Source of the DNA: Syntrophomonas sp. DTU019
Lineage (GTDB): Bacteria; Bacillota; Syntrophomonadia; Syntrophomonadales; Syntrophomonadaceae
DNA: 64,000 nucleotides
Direction: 5' to 3'
NCBI GenBank assembly: GCA_913757435.1
Contig: CAJYDM010000001.1
Coordinates: 496,001 to 560,000, forward strand
Shown: positions 45,670 through 52,620 of the stretch, piece after piece
Position numbering within the stretch: position 1 is the first letter of the stretch
How the letters are laid out: each line of letters starts with the position of its first letter
Program-made: the position numbers and the translations under genes
The notes under the pieces: model-generated
What the model was told of the DNA's origin: nothing
The model's input: the letters and a program-made list of their open reading frames with translations, nothing else
Databases searched by the model: none

Positions 45670-46635
45670 TTAGACACGACTAATCTCAAAGATTCTGAGG
45701 TTTTCCTCAAAGCCTTCTCTGGCTTTTTCGATTTTCGCCAAGGCATCACCCAGAGCGGCTTTATGTCCACGGATAAGCCCCATAATCCGGGCGGCTTCTT
45801 TATTGAAGCGTTCTGCGGCTTTTTTCTTTGTTTCTTCCGGATCAGTAGATTCTTCGATCCTCTCTTGTTCTTTGAGCAGTAACGACTCGAATTCCTGGGT
45901 GGCGAAGACGATGGCATCTTCCATCAGTTCCTCTTTTAATTCGATGTCGTCCACTATTGGCAGAAGGTCGATTCTGATGGCTTTGTCGCCAATACTTCTA
46001 TTGATTTCTAGTGCCATATCTTTGACTCCCCGGCCTACATATTCCTTTTCTTTGGGGATTGTCCAGGCAGCTTTTATGTCTTCAACTGGAATCCCTACTG
46101 AGGCTATGATCCGGTTGAAAACCCCTCTAATTTGACCCGGAGAGGCAAGCTTCGCTTCCTCCTCTATCTCGGCAGGAACCTTCTTCAGGAGTTCTCTAAG
46201 GAATTCCGGGCAGGGCTTGAGGTCTTTTTGAGCATCAGCCATATCCCATGAAAGGGGTGAATCGCTCAGTATGAATTGGTATTCGTCGGTGGTGCGGTTG
46301 TAAAATAACCGGGCGACTTTATCCCCATCGGTGACCCGCTGCTGCCTCCTGTTGACTGCCGCCGCCAAAATCACCCGCTCAATGATGTCACCTCCGTTTG
46401 CAGAAGCATCAATCATCACGACTTTGTAAAGAGCGTCTTCGGTTTTGTGATCGCCTTTAAGGCGGGCGGTGACAGTTTCAAAGACTTCGCACATGGTACG
46501 CTTGCGGGGGATGAAAGCCTCAAAGCCTTTCTCTCTTAGTAGTTCGCAAAAACTGTCATAGTTGTAAGTGAAGTTTTTCAGTGCGTATGACAGCCTAATT
46601 GCGATGTAGTCTGTGGCTAAAAGTGAACCAAACAT
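45670..46635 (-). CDS. Hypothetical protein of the element (321 aa)
   Basis: Begins MFGSLLATDYIAIRLSYALK. Soluble, mixed alpha/beta N-terminal two thirds (DALYKVVMIDASANGGDIIE, residues ~60-80) and a charged, Glu/Lys-rich coiled-coil C-terminus (~225-320). Resembles proteins of unknown function found in phages and plasmids of Firmicutes; no catalytic motif seen. The ATG at 46635 has AAAGGAG eight bases before it; the reading frame continues 47 codons further upstream but only through leader hairpins. Confidence 0.7.
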   Translation of the reverse strand: MFGSLLATDYIAIRLSYALKNFTYNYDSFCELLREKGFEAFIPRKRTMCEVFETVTARLKGDHKTEDALYKVVMIDASANGGDIIERVILAAAVNRRQQRVTDGDKVARLFYNRTTDEYQFILSDSPLSWDMADAQKDLKPCPEFLRELLKKVPAEIEEEAKLASPGQIRGVFNRIIASVGIPVEDIKAAWTIPKEKEYVGRGVKDMALEINRSIGDKAIRIDLLPIVDDIELKEELMEDAIVFATQEFESLLLKEQERIEESTDPEETKKKAAERFNKEAARIMGLIRGHKAALGDALAKIEKAREGFEENLRIFEISRV

Positions 46636-46657
46636 AATATTGCTCCTTTCTTGTTGG

Positions 46658-46700
46658 CCCGGACACAGCCGGGCTTTGTCCGACTGCTCCGGGACGGAGC
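46658..46700 (-). promoter_or_regulatory. Double-hairpin leader before the 321-aa gene
   Basis: GCCCGG/CCGGGC hairpin (46658-46675) next to a GCTCCG/CGGAGC hairpin (46686-46700), 10 to 60 bases before the AAAGGAG of the gene. Same style as the other CCGG leaders. Confidence 0.55.
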
Positions 46701-46853
46701 TTATGCCTTGATTTTTTCGAGGGCGGCTTTCCGCGTTTACCAGTTTAACAATAGGCGCAACGTATGGGCGCGACACGATTATACTTTTGCTGTTGTCAAA
46801 AGGCCGAACAAGCCGTTTTTGGGGTATCTAAGTGACAATCTTCGGAACCCGTT

Positions 46854-47252
46854 TTAAACAGCGATTTCCAACCAGTCTATGTTGGCAATATTGGCAGAAT
46901 TCAATGTTCCGCTTCTTACATAGTGCAGGTTGAACCACCTCTTGTTGGATCTCGTGGCGATCACTTGATTGCCACTATGCCAGGCCAGCCGAGTTTCACC
47001 GATTTCCCACAGGCCGCCCTGTCTCAGGTATTGTCCGATAGTTATTTTGGCGCAGCTGTCCGGTATCAGAACCAGTTTGTTCATGGGGACTATTTTTGTC
47101 CCAACCTCGTTGGGGGTTGGGTTTAGCTGCCCCCTGATGGTGTTCCCGGTAACAAATTCCACAAGTGCGTGATCCTTTTTAATCAAGAGGATTTTTCCAG
47201 AAGAATACCCTCCCCCAGTCCTGGGGACCATTACTGAATCGCTGATTTGCAT
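46854..47252 (-). CDS. Hypothetical protein with a duplicated-gene C-terminal domain (132 aa)
   Basis: The N-terminal half is a small beta-rich domain (SVMVPRTGGGYSSGKILLIK). The C-terminal half (ITIGQYLRQGGLWEIGETRL then QVIATRSNKRWFNL) is clearly paralogous to the 68-aa protein at 52.3-52.5 kb. Function unknown. AGGGAGAAA before the ATG; the gene starts 11 bases after the stop of the 146-aa gene. Confidence 0.7.
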   Translation of the reverse strand: MQISDSVMVPRTGGGYSSGKILLIKKDHALVEFVTGNTIRGQLNPTPNEVGTKIVPMNKLVLIPDSCAKITIGQYLRQGGLWEIGETRLAWHSGNQVIATRSNKRWFNLHYVRSGTLNSANIANIDWLEIAV

Positions 47253-47262
47253 AATTTTCTCC

Positions 47263-47703
47263 CTATAGTGACCGTAGTTCGACTTGATGGGTTCCGAAAT
47301 TATACAGTCCCAGCAAGTCGTGTGCGGGGTCTAAGGTGCAAACCTCGCAGCTTCTTCGGTCGAGCAATACCGCGTCTATGAAACAGTTGTTTCGCCCAGA
47401 ACAGACTATGATTTCAGCTTCGTAGCCGTCGTCAAAACGGGCCGTGAAAATCTGAAGTATTGTGTCAGTCGGTATGATGCCTTCGTCCCAAGAGTCGATT
47501 GTTTCTCCATCAAGAAGCCTTTGCAGTTCTTGTGCGTATTCTTTCTCGACAAAGATGACTGCTTGCCTGGTTGTGTCGATCCAGGCACATTTGCCAACAG
47601 GCAGGTCGTGTGCGGTATGGGTGTACCTAGAAGCTAGTTCTGTCGTATCCACCCAACCGATGGTGTTGTTCCAATAGCCTTCTTCACCAACAATGATATA
47701 CAT
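47263..47703 (-). CDS. Hypothetical protein (146 aa)
   Basis: MYIIVGEEGYWNNTIGWVDT; acidic, beta-rich, no known domain. Start at the ATG with GGAAAGGAGG directly upstream; the longer frame would translate the structured repeat unit and is rejected. Follows repeat unit A, which separates it from dnaE. Confidence 0.7.
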   Translation of the reverse strand: MYIIVGEEGYWNNTIGWVDTTELASRYTHTAHDLPVGKCAWIDTTRQAVIFVEKEYAQELQRLLDGETIDSWDEGIIPTDTILQIFTARFDDGYEAEIIVCSGRNNCFIDAVLLDRRSCEVCTLDPAHDLLGLYNFGTHQVELRSL

Positions 47704-47717
47704 AGTTCCTCCTTTCC

Positions 47718-47815
47718 TCCCGGAGTGTTCCAGGGTAAGATGTTTTATTCCCGGTGGATACCGAGTCAAGGGATCATGCGATCCCGTCTGCGCCCTGAAT
47801 AGGGAGCAGACAGGA
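47718..47815 (-). repeat. Structured intergenic repeat unit, copy A
   Basis: Between dnaE (stop 12 bases away) and the 146-aa gene. Reading the minus strand: hairpin I GTCTGC-CCCT-ATTC-AGGG-GCAGAC (47811-47786), hairpin II GGGATC-GCAT-GATCCC (47785-47770), hairpin III around CGGT/ACCG (47765-47750) and hairpin IV CCCTGG-ACAC-CCGGG (47735-47719), then the ribosome binding site. Hairpins I, II and loop sequences are shared with copies B and D. Confidence 0.8.
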
Positions 47816-47822
47816 GGCATGG

Positions 47823-50798
47823 TCAGGCAATTTTCTTTGGTAGCTTATTGGCCCGATAGGCAAATAATTTAAAGCTGTCTTCTTCGAGTTTGGCTTTGCC
47901 TTGGAACATATAGGCTTGTCCGATATCTATTTGCTTATCGAATACTAAGACTCCTATTTGTCCCGAGTAGTCCTCGACAGTTGCGTAGCACCAGGTCTTG
48001 CCATTTTTGCAGCCGTATTTTGTCTGGGTTACAAGCCCGGTTATTTTGACATTGCCTTCATTAATATTGAAGATGTCTTTACTCGCCGGGAGGTTGTAAG
48101 CATCCAAAGGGTGGCTGGAGACATAGAAGCCTAATGATTCTTTTTCAAGGGAGAGCAGTGTATCTAATGCAAATTCCCCTGTGTCGAGGATGTCGGGAAG
48201 CAGGGTTTCCCCCGCGCCGAAAAGGGTTTGTTCATCCTTTTGGACCATTGAGGTTGCTTTTATAATAATAGGAAGGAATTCTAAAAGACTTTTTCGTTTT
48301 CCGAATGCAGATAAGGTACCTGAATTAATAAGGGTTTCTAAAACCCCCTTATTAAGGCGGGTCTTATAGATCAAATCATAAATATCAGAGTAGGGCTGAT
48401 TATTGATGATTCGCTCCAGGGCTGATTCGCCAAGGTTCTTGACTGCGCCAAGGCCGAACCGTATGCCTCCTGAGTCTATCGAGAACTCAACTGCGGATTT
48501 ATTGATGTCCGGCGGGAGGATTTTAATACCCATCCTGCGGCATTCGTTCAACATCCCCGCGATTTTGTCCAGATCGCTGGTGTTGGTCAAGAGCGCAGCC
48601 ATGAATTCAGTGGGGTGGTGCGCCTTGAGGTAAGCGGTTTGGTAAGCAATCAGAGCATACGCGGCTGAATGACTTTTATTAAAACCATAGCCGGAGAAGT
48701 AGTCGATAAGATTAAAGACCTCTTTGGCAATATGTTCGGGTATGCCGTTGTTTACTGAGCCGTCAATGAATTCCTTGCGGAGGTTCTCAATAACTTCGGG
48801 GATTTTTTTCCCTATGCCTTTACGCAGAGTATCGGCGGCGGGGAGGGAGAGGCCGGCCATGTCGGTTGCTATCTTCATGGTCTGCTCTTGGTATAATATG
48901 ACCCCGTAGGTTTCCTTCAAGATGGGTTCTAATATAGGATGGAGGTATTTTATCTCTTTTGTGCCGTGTTTGCAGTCGATAAAGTCGTCCACCATGCCTG
49001 AGCCTAGCGGTCCGGGCCGATATAAGGCTACCATCGCGATAAGCTCCTCGAACCGGTGGGGCTTTAGCTTTCTTAAGATTCGCTGCATACCTTCGGATTC
49101 GACCTGGAATACCCCAATGGTGTGTCCTTGAGATAGGAGGTTGAACACTACCGGGTCGTCAAGGGGAATTTTATTAATATCAATGTCTTTGATTAGTTTA
49201 ACTGCGTCATCTATGATGGTGAGGGTTTTTAACCCCAATATGTCCATCTTTAGAAGGCCAATCTCTTCACAGGTAGACATTTCGTACTGGGTGGTGGTTT
49301 GATTGTCGATTACCTGTGTCGGGATGATGTTATTTAATGGCTCCGAGCCGATTATCACCCCGGCAGCATGGACCCCGGTGTGTCGCGGCATTCCCTCGAT
49401 TTTTTTAGCAGTGTCGATGATGTGTTGGAGATCGGGGTCTGTTGCGTCATCCAGGGAATCGGTTTTCTTGGCAAGCCGGTCGATTTCATACAACGGCTCC
49501 TCCAAGACCCTGCCAACATCTCTGATGGCTGCTCGGGCTGCCATAGTCCCAAAGGTGATGATTTGGGCAACATATTCTTTGCCGTAGCGGTGGGTAATGT
49601 AGTTGACGATTTCCTGCCTTCGGCGGTAGCAAACATCCTGGTCTACATCGGGCATCGAAACCCTGCTAGGGTTGAGGAAACGCTCAAATATCAATCCCCA
49701 ATCCAGAGGATTTAGTTCAGTAATACCTAAAAGATAAGACACCAAGCTGCCTGCTGCTGATCCCCTGCCTGGGCCTACCGGGATACCCTGAGATTTGGCC
49801 CAGTTCACGATGTCCTGGACTATCAAAAAGTAGTCTGCGAAGCCCATGTTGGATATTATTTCTAGTTCATAGTTCAGCCTACTGACGACTTGAGGACTGG
49901 GGGTTTTGGGGAATCTTTTTGGGAGTCCTAAAAAGGCTTTTTCTCTAAGGGTTTTTACTGTGTCCTCTACAGGGAATTTCGGAAGCAGTATTCTGCCGAA
50001 TTCTAATTCTAAGTTGCATTTTTCGGCGATTACTGCGGTGTTGGATATTGCTTCGGGGGTTTCTCTGAAAAGACTTTTCATTTCTTCGGGCGACTTAAAA
50101 TAAAACTGGTCGTTGAAGAATCTGAATCGTTCAGGATTGGACAATACGTTCTTGGTGCCGATGCACAATAATATATCCTGGGTTTCTGCGTCTTCCTGAT
50201 TAATGTAGTGAGTGTCGTTGGTGGCGACTAGCTGGATATTGTGGTTTTGGGCTAACCTGATTAACTCCGGGTTTACTGCTTTTTCTTCGGGTAAGCCGTG
50301 GTCCATAAGCTCCAAATAGTAGTCATCGCCGAACAGCTCTTTGAATTCGGTGAGACGCGCGTCCACTTCTTTTCTATCCTGAATCAGTCTCGGGATTTCG
50401 CCTCCGATACAACCTGATAGCGCGATCAGCCCTTCGTGGTGCTGAGTCAAAAGCTCCCAGTCTATTCGAGGCTTATAATAAAATCCTTCCGAGTAGGCGC
50501 GGGAAACAAGCTGGATAAGATTCTGGTATCCTGTTTTGTTTTTACATAACAGCACTAGATGGTAGTTGGTTCTGTCTTTGCTGAACCAGTCGGGGACATA
50601 GTAGGTTTCACAGCCTATTATGGGGTTCAATCCAGCCTTTTTGCAGGCTTTATAAAAATCAATGGCCCCGTAAAGGTTCCCATGGTCGGTTATAGCAACT
50701 GCTGGCATATTAAAAGACCTGGCTTTAGCAACCAAGTCTTTAACGCGGGAGGCCCCGTCTAGGAGGCTGTATTCACTGTGGTTATGCAGATGTATCAA
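47823..50798 (-). CDS. dnaE: DNA polymerase III alpha subunit carried by the element
   Basis: Replicative C-family polymerase. PHP domain at the N-terminus (LHNHSEYSLLDGA, then AITDHGNLYGA), palm with PVGPGRGSAAGSLVSY and catalytic aspartates in MPDVDQDV near 382-389, helix-hairpin-helix region, and a C-terminal OB fold (VKITGLVTQTKYG). 991 aa, shorter than the ~1150 of chromosomal DnaE; the tail beyond the OB fold is missing. TTG start with AAAGGAG nine bases upstream. Behind a promoter, a 21-codon leader frame and a terminator. Confidence 0.95.
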   Translation of the reverse strand: MIHLHNHSEYSLLDGASRVKDLVAKARSFNMPAVAITDHGNLYGAIDFYKACKKAGLNPIIGCETYYVPDWFSKDRTNYHLVLLCKNKTGYQNLIQLVSRAYSEGFYYKPRIDWELLTQHHEGLIALSGCIGGEIPRLIQDRKEVDARLTEFKELFGDDYYLELMDHGLPEEKAVNPELIRLAQNHNIQLVATNDTHYINQEDAETQDILLCIGTKNVLSNPERFRFFNDQFYFKSPEEMKSLFRETPEAISNTAVIAEKCNLELEFGRILLPKFPVEDTVKTLREKAFLGLPKRFPKTPSPQVVSRLNYELEIISNMGFADYFLIVQDIVNWAKSQGIPVGPGRGSAAGSLVSYLLGITELNPLDWGLIFERFLNPSRVSMPDVDQDVCYRRRQEIVNYITHRYGKEYVAQIITFGTMAARAAIRDVGRVLEEPLYEIDRLAKKTDSLDDATDPDLQHIIDTAKKIEGMPRHTGVHAAGVIIGSEPLNNIIPTQVIDNQTTTQYEMSTCEEIGLLKMDILGLKTLTIIDDAVKLIKDIDINKIPLDDPVVFNLLSQGHTIGVFQVESEGMQRILRKLKPHRFEELIAMVALYRPGPLGSGMVDDFIDCKHGTKEIKYLHPILEPILKETYGVILYQEQTMKIATDMAGLSLPAADTLRKGIGKKIPEVIENLRKEFIDGSVNNGIPEHIAKEVFNLIDYFSGYGFNKSHSAAYALIAYQTAYLKAHHPTEFMAALLTNTSDLDKIAGMLNECRRMGIKILPPDINKSAVEFSIDSGGIRFGLGAVKNLGESALERIINNQPYSDIYDLIYKTRLNKGVLETLINSGTLSAFGKRKSLLEFLPIIIKATSMVQKDEQTLFGAGETLLPDILDTGEFALDTLLSLEKESLGFYVSSHPLDAYNLPASKDIFNINEGNVKITGLVTQTKYGCKNGKTWCYATVEDYSGQIGVLVFDKQIDIGQAYMFQGKAKLEEDSFKLFAYRANKLPKKIA

Positions 50799-50821
50799 AA
50801 TATCATCTCCTTTTCACGAAA

Positions 50822-50850
50822 GCAAAAAAGCTCCGCAACCTGCGAGCTTT
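50822..50850 (-). terminator. Intrinsic terminator in the dnaE leader
   Basis: Stem AAAGCTC(C)GCA/TGCGAGCTTT with a three-base loop and TTTTTT on the minus strand, between the leader frame's stop codon and the dnaE ribosome binding site. A second hairpin CCGAAACAGC/GCTGTTTCGG (50873-50904) lies within the leader frame and could form a competing structure. Confidence 0.8.
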
Positions 50851-50916
50851 CTAGTTCTTCTTAATACAAAAGCCGAAACAGCCAGGTTTTACTAGCTGTT
50901 TCGGGGTTTTGCACAT
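50851..50916 (-). CDS. Possible 21-aa leader peptide of dnaE
   Basis: MCKTPKQLVKPGCFGFCIKK plus a final N, preceded by GAGG seven bases before the ATG. Three cysteines and six lysines in 21 residues. The stop codon abuts the terminator stem, the arrangement of an attenuator leader. Not recognised as a known peptide; could also be a small secreted or signalling peptide. Confidence 0.5.
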   Translation of the reverse strand: MCKTPKQLVKPGCFGFCIKKN

Positions 50917-50959
50917 TTTTCTACCTCATGGGTAATAAAGATGGTGTGGTGTTATGTTT

Positions 50960-50988
50960 ATTATATAACATATAACTTATAAAGTAAA
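50960..50988 (-). promoter_or_regulatory. Sigma-A-type promoter of the dnaE transcript
   Basis: Minus strand TTTACT (50988-50983), 17 bp, TATAAT (50965-50960), giving a leader of about 155 bases before dnaE. Confidence 0.6.
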
Positions 50989-51033
50989 TAATCTGGTGAT
51001 TTTACTTTATAGGTTACTTACTTTTGCAAAGGA

Positions 51034-51081
51034 TTGCTTATTTGCACAATTTATTGTATAATATGTATAGATTATACAATA
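51034..51081 (+). promoter_or_regulatory. Promoter and palindromic operator of the RHH gene
   Basis: TTGCTT (51034-51039), 17 bp spacer, TATAAT (51057-51062). An inverted repeat with perfect 11 bp arms TATTGTATAAT/ATTATACAATA (51052-51062 and 51071-51081, eight-base spacer) covers the -10 box and start region. Likely binding site of the ribbon-helix-helix protein encoded just downstream. Confidence 0.75.
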
Positions 51082-51100
51082 TATACATGGAGGCACTTCA

Positions 51101-51538
51101 ATGAAAGATATTATGACAAACATAACATTGCCTGCCGATGAGGACCGGGCCTTGAAAATCAAGGCAGCCGAGGCTGGCCTGTCAAAGCGCAGCCTGGCTA
51201 CCCAGATTACAAGGGATTGGCTTAAAGAGCAGGGCGCAAAATCCCGCATATCCGATATAATCGCCCAAGTAGGAAGAATGCCGGATAACGAGAAGTTTTT
51301 TCAAGCAGTTGAGTCTTTGGTTGAAGGCAGCGCAGCACTTGTCCGTTGCCGAGTACAAAAGGGTGTCGCAGATGATTTTGGCAACGAATACAAACTGGCT
51401 TCTGAAGAAGCATCGGCGCGGAAACAGATTTTGGATTCTTTGGAAATACTGAGGCAAGTAGTTGACATCCCAGAAATTGACGCGGATGTTTTCAGTGCGC
51501 TTTTGGTCGAGGATTATTTTAAGAAGCGGATTCGTTGA
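51101..51538 (+). CDS. Ribbon-helix-helix-like regulator (145 aa)
   Basis: The N-terminal ~45 residues (TNITLPADEDRALKIKAAEA then SKRSLATQITRDWLKEQ) look like a ribbon-helix-helix DNA-binding domain; the rest is helical and unrecognised. It is the only gene reading rightward in the element and is divergent from dnaE, so it may control both directions. GGAGG seven bases before the ATG. Its 3' end overlaps the convergent 123-aa gene by 20 bases. Confidence 0.7.
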   Translation: MKDIMTNITLPADEDRALKIKAAEAGLSKRSLATQITRDWLKEQGAKSRISDIIAQVGRMPDNEKFFQAVESLVEGSAALVRCRVQKGVADDFGNEYKLASEEASARKQILDSLEILRQVVDIPEIDADVFSALLVEDYFKKRIR

Positions 51539-51890
51539 GGAGTTTTTTGATACTGTCGTATTCTCTTTGCAGTAAGAATGCGCAATCCCCGATAGATGCG
51601 CGATCATCAGGACCTAGATAGAGCACTTTTCCGTGTGCGGCAAATATCCTATTGGTTGCTTTTAGTCTGCTGATAAACGCATCGTGGGCGGTTCTGCGGT
51701 TTCTATCCAGACGCATGATTTCCTCCCTTAATTCTTCTTCAGAGCAGCGATAAGGTAGGATTTCCAGTTGCGCGTCCATAGTTGTGACGGCCATCGCGTA
51801 GCGCACGGCATTGTTAATCATTTCTCCTACAAGCCTAACTTCGTTAGGATTAAGGCTCGGAAGAATATCCAAAATTCTCTCTCGGTACAT
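51519..51890 (-). CDS. Hypothetical helical protein (123 aa)
   Basis: MYRERILDILPSLNPNEVRL, then NNAVRYAMAVTTMDAQLEIL, LDRNRRTAHDAFISRLKATN. Mostly alpha-helical. Resembles small proteins of unknown function (DUF3232-like) seen in clostridial mobile elements, with limited certainty. A CCCGG/CCGGG hairpin and AGGAGGG immediately precede the ATG. Confidence 0.65.
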   Translation of the reverse strand: MYRERILDILPSLNPNEVRLVGEMINNAVRYAMAVTTMDAQLEILPYRCSEEELREEIMRLDRNRRTAHDAFISRLKATNRIFAAHGKVLYLGPDDRASIGDCAFLLQREYDSIKKLLNESAS

Positions 51891-51899
51891 ATTTCCCTC

Positions 51900-51916
51900 C
51901 TCCCGGTATATCCGGG
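51900..51916 (-). promoter_or_regulatory. CCGG hairpin fused to the ribosome binding site
   Basis: TCCCGG/CCGGGA stem with a five-base ATATA loop; its 3' arm ends at the AGGAGGG of the 123-aa gene, so the hairpin and the ribosome binding site touch. Confidence 0.6.
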
Positions 51917-51944
51917 ATTTTGCTCCAAAATTTTGAAATACGTC

Positions 51945-52208
51945 TTAGCTAGGCTGTGCGGTTAAGGTGACTTCGATATGTTTTGTCGACCGCATACTCG
52001 CAATGTGGTCAACTAATGAATGGAGAAAATCGTTTACAAGCCGCCGCCCTTCGGGGTTGTCATTAATATAGACTGTCTTGTTCCATACGGGCGGTTTCTC
52101 TAACGATTGACCCGGCGAATAATACTGTACGTTGAAATATATCCGTTTTCCGTCTATCCACGGGAAAGACCTTACTTTGTATGAGTCAATCCATATATCT
52201 AACTCCAT
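51945..52208 (-). CDS. Hypothetical protein (87 aa)
   Basis: MELDIWIDSYKVRSFPWIDG, beta-rich first half, then an amphipathic helix (RRLVNDFLHSLVDHIASM). Not recognised. AAAGGAGGG before the ATG. Confidence 0.6.
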   Translation of the reverse strand: MELDIWIDSYKVRSFPWIDGKRIYFNVQYYSPGQSLEKPPVWNKTVYINDNPEGRRLVNDFLHSLVDHIASMRSTKHIEVTLTAQPS

Positions 52209-52272
52209 TTAGTACCCTCCTTTGCATTCGTAGAATTCTGCTCAACATTCTTCTGCACCTATAATTCCAAGG

Positions 52273-52298
52273 GGTTTTCTTCCTACAGGAAGAAAACC
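52273..52298 (-). terminator. Intergenic hairpin after the 68-aa gene
   Basis: 11 bp perfect stem GGTTTTCTTCC/GGAAGAAAACC with a TACA loop, touching the stop codon of the 68-aa gene. No T-tract; may be a processing or stability hairpin. Confidence 0.55.
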
Positions 52299-52505
52299 TT
52301 AATGAACGACATATACCGGGGATTCCGCGATTTTTAGCCAGTCCATGAAAAAAGCATTGGCTAAAACACTCATATTTTCTAATTGAATCTGAAACCACTG
52401 GTAGCTGGTTCTTGTTGCAACGACTTGTTTACTGCCGTGCCAGACGCATCGGCTCTCGCCAATATTCCAAACACCGCCTCGTTTAAGATACTGTGATATT
52501 CCCAT
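52299..52505 (-). CDS. Small paralogue of the 132-aa protein (68 aa)
   Basis: MGISQYLKRGGVWNIGESRC then VWHGSKQVVATRTSYQWFQI match the C-terminal half of the 132-aa protein at 46.85-47.25 kb nearly position for position. The N-terminal beta domain of the larger protein is absent. AAAGGAG five bases before the ATG; preceded by repeat unit B, as the 146-aa gene upstream of the larger paralogue is preceded by unit A. Confidence 0.65.
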   Translation of the reverse strand: MGISQYLKRGGVWNIGESRCVWHGSKQVVATRTSYQWFQIQLENMSVLANAFFMDWLKIAESPVYVVH

Positions 52506-52518
52506 GATTCTCCTTTCT

Positions 52519-52609
52519 CCCGGCGTGTGCCGGGCTAAAATTTCTGTACCCGATGAGTACCGGGGCAATGGATCATGCGATCCCGCCTGCGCCCAAATAG
52601 GGCGCAGGC
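52519..52609 (-). repeat. Structured intergenic repeat unit, copy B
   Basis: Between nrdD (stop 12 bases away, same distance as in copy A) and the 68-aa gene. Hairpin I is a perfect 10 bp stem GCCTGCGCCC/GGGCGCAGGC, hairpin II GGATC-GCAT-GATCC, hairpin III CCCG/CGGG, hairpin IV CCCGGC-ACAC-GCCGGG. Stem pairs differ from copy A by paired changes. Confidence 0.8.
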
Positions 52610-52620
52610 AGCAGACACGA

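Noticed and set aside
46636-46776. A 47-residue N-terminal extension of the 321-aa protein
   Set aside because: It would translate two leader hairpins, while AAAGGAG sits eight bases before the internal ATG at 46635.
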